Shown: positions 60,816-64,000 of the stretch, piece by piece
How positions within the stretch are numbered: position 1 is the first letter of the stretch
Layout of the letters: each line of letters begins with the position of its first letter
Assembly (NCBI GenBank): GCA_977006965.1
Contig: OZ345369.1
Span: 1,488,001-1,552,000, forward strand
Source of the DNA: Phymatolithon calcareum
Lineage: Eukaryota; Rhodophyta; Florideophyceae; Hapalidiales
Direction of reading: 5' to 3'
DNA length: 64,000 nucleotides
Position numbers and translations under genes: made by a program
Notes under the pieces: model-generated
Databases searched by the model: none
What the model was told of the DNA's origin: nothing
What the model saw: only the letters and a program-made list of their open reading frames with translations

Positions 60816-62522
60816 ATGGCCATAAAATTGGAGTTTCGTATTCAGAAACAAACATCCTTTGGCACTAGGTTGGTCGTCGTTGGAAGCGCTCCCTTTCTGG
60901 GCGCTTGGAATCTTGCAAAGGCGATTAACTTTCGTTGGGCTCCAGGCGATTTGTGGACGGCTGTTGTCGTGTACGACCCTCCACACGCCGCTCCAGCTCG
61001 AGTCGAATTTAAGTTTGCGGTTGTTCGCGATGACGGCACCCTCGTCTGTTGGGAAAATGCACACAACCATGCCGCATCCTTACCGGCCGTCCTGCCTTGT
61101 GCGTCTGCATCATCGTCACCGCTCGTCATAGACATCATTTGGGGCGCGGCTGCCGAAATTGACCTTAGAATTCCGCCGCATTTCAGTGCGCAATCACCGC
61201 CACCCACACCAATGACTGCGTCCGCTACTAGTAATCAGGGAGGAGACCAGATCAGACGTGCGGTTGCGCGACTTGCTGGTGCACATGCGGAGAATGCTCT
61301 CACAAACGGGCCGAAAGGTGCGACAACTGAAACTCAATCTGAACCATCTAGGGAACTCGTGCCGGTGCAATTCCGTATTAAGTATCGTGTGGCTGATGGG
61401 GAACGCATTTACGTCGTGGGGGATATTGGGGAGCTTGGAAAATGGGACAAGGTGCATGCCCCCCGTCTCGCACAGCCTGTGTCTGACAGAATTCCAGTGG
61501 AAAGTGGGTTGTGGGTACTCGACATGCATATCCCGCGTGATGTGGCGCATACTCAGTTCGAGTACAAGTATTTCACACGCAAGAAGGATGGATCGCGACG
61601 GTGGGAGGGTGGCGGGAATCGTGTAGCACGTCCGTTTGATGACAATGTTTCCAAACAAGGCGGATGCGTCATATGGGACGACAGATGGGAAAAGGTCAGA
61701 CTGGATTTCAGTATCTATTATCCAACCAAGGAAACAGAGGTTATGCACATTACCGGTGATCCGCCCGAGATAGGAGCTTGGTTCAAACCAGGACCCACAC
61801 CGATGAAGCTTGGACCTGTGCAAACTCTGGAAACGGATGTGCAGGGTCGCAAATGGCATCTCTCCGTCTGGGTCGACCCCGAGATAACACCTTTCTCCTA
61901 CCGTTACATCATCATGGATTCGTTGTCGAAGCGGTCGCTTTGGGAAAGGGAGCCGAATCGTCGAGCGGAATTCGACCCGGAAAAACCGGTATTGAATAGC
62001 GCTCATATCATGCGCGACGTCAACTTTGTCTCCGAGTTGCAGTTTGATCGCGTCCCGCCTAACATGTTCATCGGCCCTTATCCGCAGACTGTGAACGACA
62101 TCGACACCCTGGCCGCGGCGGGGATTACTGCGGTGTTCAACACTCAGACCGATGAAGATTTCGTGCATCGTGGGATTCAGTGGGATCTTCTTCTGGCGCG
62201 CTATCGCACGCATGAAATCGTCGTCGTGCGATATCCGATCCGTGACTTCGATCGGATATCACTTAAGAAAAGACTGCAGGGCGCCGCCACAGAGCTAGAT
62301 GAGCTCATACGTAGTGATAAACAGGTGTACATTCATTGTACGGCCGGGATGGGACGTGCGCCTGCCTGTGCTGTGGCGTATCTTTGTCTGATGCGGAACA
62401 TGAAGCTTGATGAGGCTGTGGCGCATGTGAAGAAGCATCGCATTGTGGCGGTGCCCAATGTACCGGTGTTGACAGAGGTAATTGCTATGACAGGAGAGCG
62501 ATCATCGGACCGAGCCCTGTGA
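60816..62522 (+). CDS. Glucan phosphatase: three CBM20-like domains plus dual-specificity phosphatase
   Basis: A 568-aa single-exon protein from ATG 60816. Three starch-binding CBM20-like domains are in tandem: about 3-110 (VVVGSAPFLGAWN), 182-288 (VVGDIGELGKWD) and 293-400 (HITGDPPEIGAWF). The third is followed by a dual-specificity phosphatase at about 405-560. Catalytic elements are HCTAGMGRAP with Cys508 and Arg514, and an acid in RDFD (Asp477/479). The HCTAGMGRAP loop is that of plant SEX4 glucan phosphatases; laforin has a different loop but shares the CBM20-first order. It should remove phosphate from storage starch, which red algae keep in the cytosol. No transit peptide is present, in agreement. 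Laforin has one CBM20 and SEX4 a C-terminal CBM48; three N-terminal CBM20s are unusual. Confidence 0.95.
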   Translation: MAIKLEFRIQKQTSFGTRLVVVGSAPFLGAWNLAKAINFRWAPGDLWTAVVVYDPPHAAPARVEFKFAVVRDDGTLVCWENAHNHAASLPAVLPCASASSSPLVIDIIWGAAAEIDLRIPPHFSAQSPPPTPMTASATSNQGGDQIRRAVARLAGAHAENALTNGPKGATTETQSEPSRELVPVQFRIKYRVADGERIYVVGDIGELGKWDKVHAPRLAQPVSDRIPVESGLWVLDMHIPRDVAHTQFEYKYFTRKKDGSRRWEGGGNRVARPFDDNVSKQGGCVIWDDRWEKVRLDFSIYYPTKETEVMHITGDPPEIGAWFKPGPTPMKLGPVQTLETDVQGRKWHLSVWVDPEITPFSYRYIIMDSLSKRSLWEREPNRRAEFDPEKPVLNSAHIMRDVNFVSELQFDRVPPNMFIGPYPQTVNDIDTLAAAGITAVFNTQTDEDFVHRGIQWDLLLARYRTHEIVVVRYPIRDFDRISLKKRLQGAATELDELIRSDKQVYIHCTAGMGRAPACAVAYLCLMRNMKLDEAVAHVKKHRIVAVPNVPVLTEVIAMTGERSSDRAL

Positions 62523-63435
62523 ACAGGTTGTTTACTTTTAGTTTACGATAGCTTTTTTCTTTTTTGTCTCTTTGCTCGTAATTATAGTTACGTATACTTG
62601 ACTTGATTTGAAAAAGGCACCCAGTGTCCCAACTTGAGGAAGGTTGACGCTTCCATACTGCAAACATGTAGAACGCTATTCTAGCTAAATTGCTGCTTGA
62701 TCATGTCAGAGCGCATTGATGCCTTGAAGTGGGTCAGGGCCTTCACGCATACTGGTTTCAGACGAGTTCGCTCCTGAACTCGGCCATCCCTGATTGACGA
62801 ATTCTTCTTTCTTGCGCAGAACAATTTAGAAATGATGACAACAAAAAGAATGTTGTCACAACATTCTTTTTGGAAATGTTCTTCAAGAGAGCCTTTCCCC
62901 ATTTACCCCCTGAAGTTGTTTTATGACGTACGCCCTGCTGTAGTAATCCCTATTCTTGTTCGTCAGTGATCTTTGGATAAAAAGCCACAGTTGGGAGTAA
63001 TCATTGGGAGATTTGTTATTCGTTCTTCCCCCGTGTCCATCCGTATCGCCTGACGGAGTATTGGACACGTGGTCATTTTACAATGGTAGCATTGTTGAAG
63101 AGCACAGCGGGGGAGAACGTCTTGAAAGCTGATAGCGAGCAATTCGCTCATTCTTGAGCCATGACGGCTCTTTCATTCATGAGGCAGAAGCAATAAAGCC
63201 GCCTGCTCTTTCGAAACGTTGGCAAGACTGGTCGCGGCAAAACCTGTGCACATCACTGACTTTTAAGTTAATCTTAAAGATTCTCGTGGACGAAAGGCTT
63301 CGCTTAGCTCAAGGCCTAACACGAAACTGGGTCCTTCCCCCCTTCCCTTACATAATTTAATGACCTAGTCGAGTGGTACGCATGCGCATGTATTTACAAG
63401 ACGCCACAAAGCATTCTAATCTCAGTGGTGGTTTC
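62523..63435. other. Intergenic, convergent 3' ends
   Basis: About 910 bp between the glucan phosphatase and the zinc-finger gene. One hairpin (62842-62872). No gene is seen. Confidence 0.5.
62842..62872. repeat. Perfect 14-bp hairpin
   Basis: Arms caaaaagaatgttg and caacattctttttg around tca, 320 bp beyond the glucan phosphatase stop. Confidence 0.82.
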
Positions 63436-64000
63436 TCATCCCGGTTGCCGTGTCTTCTTAAGCCCACTGATTCCGCGCCCTGCGCACCGTTTACATTTTT
63501 CTTTCTTCGACCCCTTGCATACGGGACAAACCTGGATTGCCTTCGCCCGCACAATCTCAATTTCTCCACGTCCTAAGCATAAGACGCACCTACAAGGACA
63601 GGCACAGGGGACGCACAATGCGGAAAAGCCCAAGTCAGAGACAGAAACTCCCAAGCTTAGCTACACCAGAGTGCATTAGTCCAAACCACATGTAGGTTCG
63701 GACGACAGCACCATAATCCTAGGAGTATTCCACGTACCGCACTTGCCCAAACCCAGAGCAATATTCACAGAGCTCATCATCTGATGGTTTTCTCTGTGTT
63801 TGACGGCGGAAAGAAGAGCAATAATTAGGGACCACATGGAAACCATCGCCGTACGTGCTACACGAGCCGTTTGTCGCAGCTCAGTCGCTCTGTTCGCAAC
63901 GCCATGCTGACATACCGTTGACCTGCGATTGTAAATCACGTTAAGCAAATTCTCAAATGTCGCGCCTGCGATTCCCACCGCAAACTGAACTAGTTGATCC
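63436..64000 (-). CDS. DnaJ-type CxxCxGxG zinc-finger protein (5' part outside window)
   Basis: Three exons are read on the minus strand: 64000-63916 (partial), 63793-63738 (56 nt) and 63589-63436. The introns are 122 and 148 nt (ACG|GTATGT .. ACACAG; GTGCG|GTACGT .. TTGTAG). Splicing assembles four CxxC units of the DnaJ cysteine-rich type: CEYCSGFG, CVLCLGRG, CPVCKGSK and CKRCAGRG. The first unit is on the middle exon and the rest on the last. The part before them (QFAVGIAGATFENLLNVIYNRR) may be an amphipathic or membrane helix. No J domain is visible here. Small plastid or mitochondrial chaperones such as BSD2 and PSA2 have this zinc finger without a J domain, so an organelle assembly factor is likely. 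The targeting end is outside the window. Confidence 0.8.

Noticed and set aside
61194-62213. 339-aa minus-strand frame inside the glucan phosphatase gene
   Set aside because: Shadow of the CBM20/phosphatase frame, with no recognisable domain.

Overview
The window is nuclear DNA of a photosynthetic eukaryote, most likely a red alga. Spliceosomal introns (78-148 nt, GT..AG) interrupt a few genes, and most genes are a single open frame. The gene set combines chlorophyll synthesis (Mg-chelatase H), eukaryotic regulators (AMPK-gamma, NC2-alpha, formin, PH-kinases, WD40 protein) and a starch-binding glucan phosphatase. Gene-poor gaps of 2-6 kb full of small repeats separate the genes, which fits a florideophyte such as Chondrus. 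The species is inference only.

Layout. 1-3058: Mg-chelatase H of the BchH/ChlH2 type (minus, 4 exons seen, 3' end outside). 3268-4725: 6-phosphogluconate dehydrogenase, divergent from an AMPK-gamma/SNF4-like CBS protein (5268-6305). 6702-7908: RWD-RING protein. 9840-11534: CobW-type GTPase, tail to tail with a secreted Cys/Lys-rich protein (11595-13676). 13.7-18.3 kb: repeats, including a ~550-bp foldback. 18358-19152: NC2-alpha. 19.2-24.4 kb: repeats. 24461-25978: PH-domain kinase. 26.2-33.7 kb: a 1.83-kb segmental duplication. Its intact copy carries a seven-TM/class 3 lipase fusion gene (30515-33658). The other copy carries a truncated lipase with a Ser-to-Cys nucleophile and a MITE insertion. 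36355-36963: Vma12-like protein. 37-40.8 kb: hairpin-rich gap. 40782-42092: second PH-like kinase. 42.1-48.1 kb: repeats. 48141-54049: coiled-coil protein, formin and WD40 protein. 54-58.2 kb: repeats with a WD40-like relic. 58197-60500: BED zinc finger fused to a degenerate threonine deaminase. 60816-62522: triple-CBM20 glucan phosphatase. 63436-64000: DnaJ-type zinc-finger gene running off the right edge.

The genes do not form a pathway cluster; they are independent housekeeping and regulatory loci. AMPK-gamma (energy sensing), 6PGDH (pentose phosphate pathway) and the glucan phosphatase (storage starch) all concern carbon metabolism, but nothing in the sequence shows co-regulation. The most unusual items are the BED/pseudo-deaminase fusion, the 7TM-lipase fusion with its mutated duplicate, the dated MITE insertion, the many near-perfect hairpins, and a TACTGTACAGTA-type motif scattered through the gaps.
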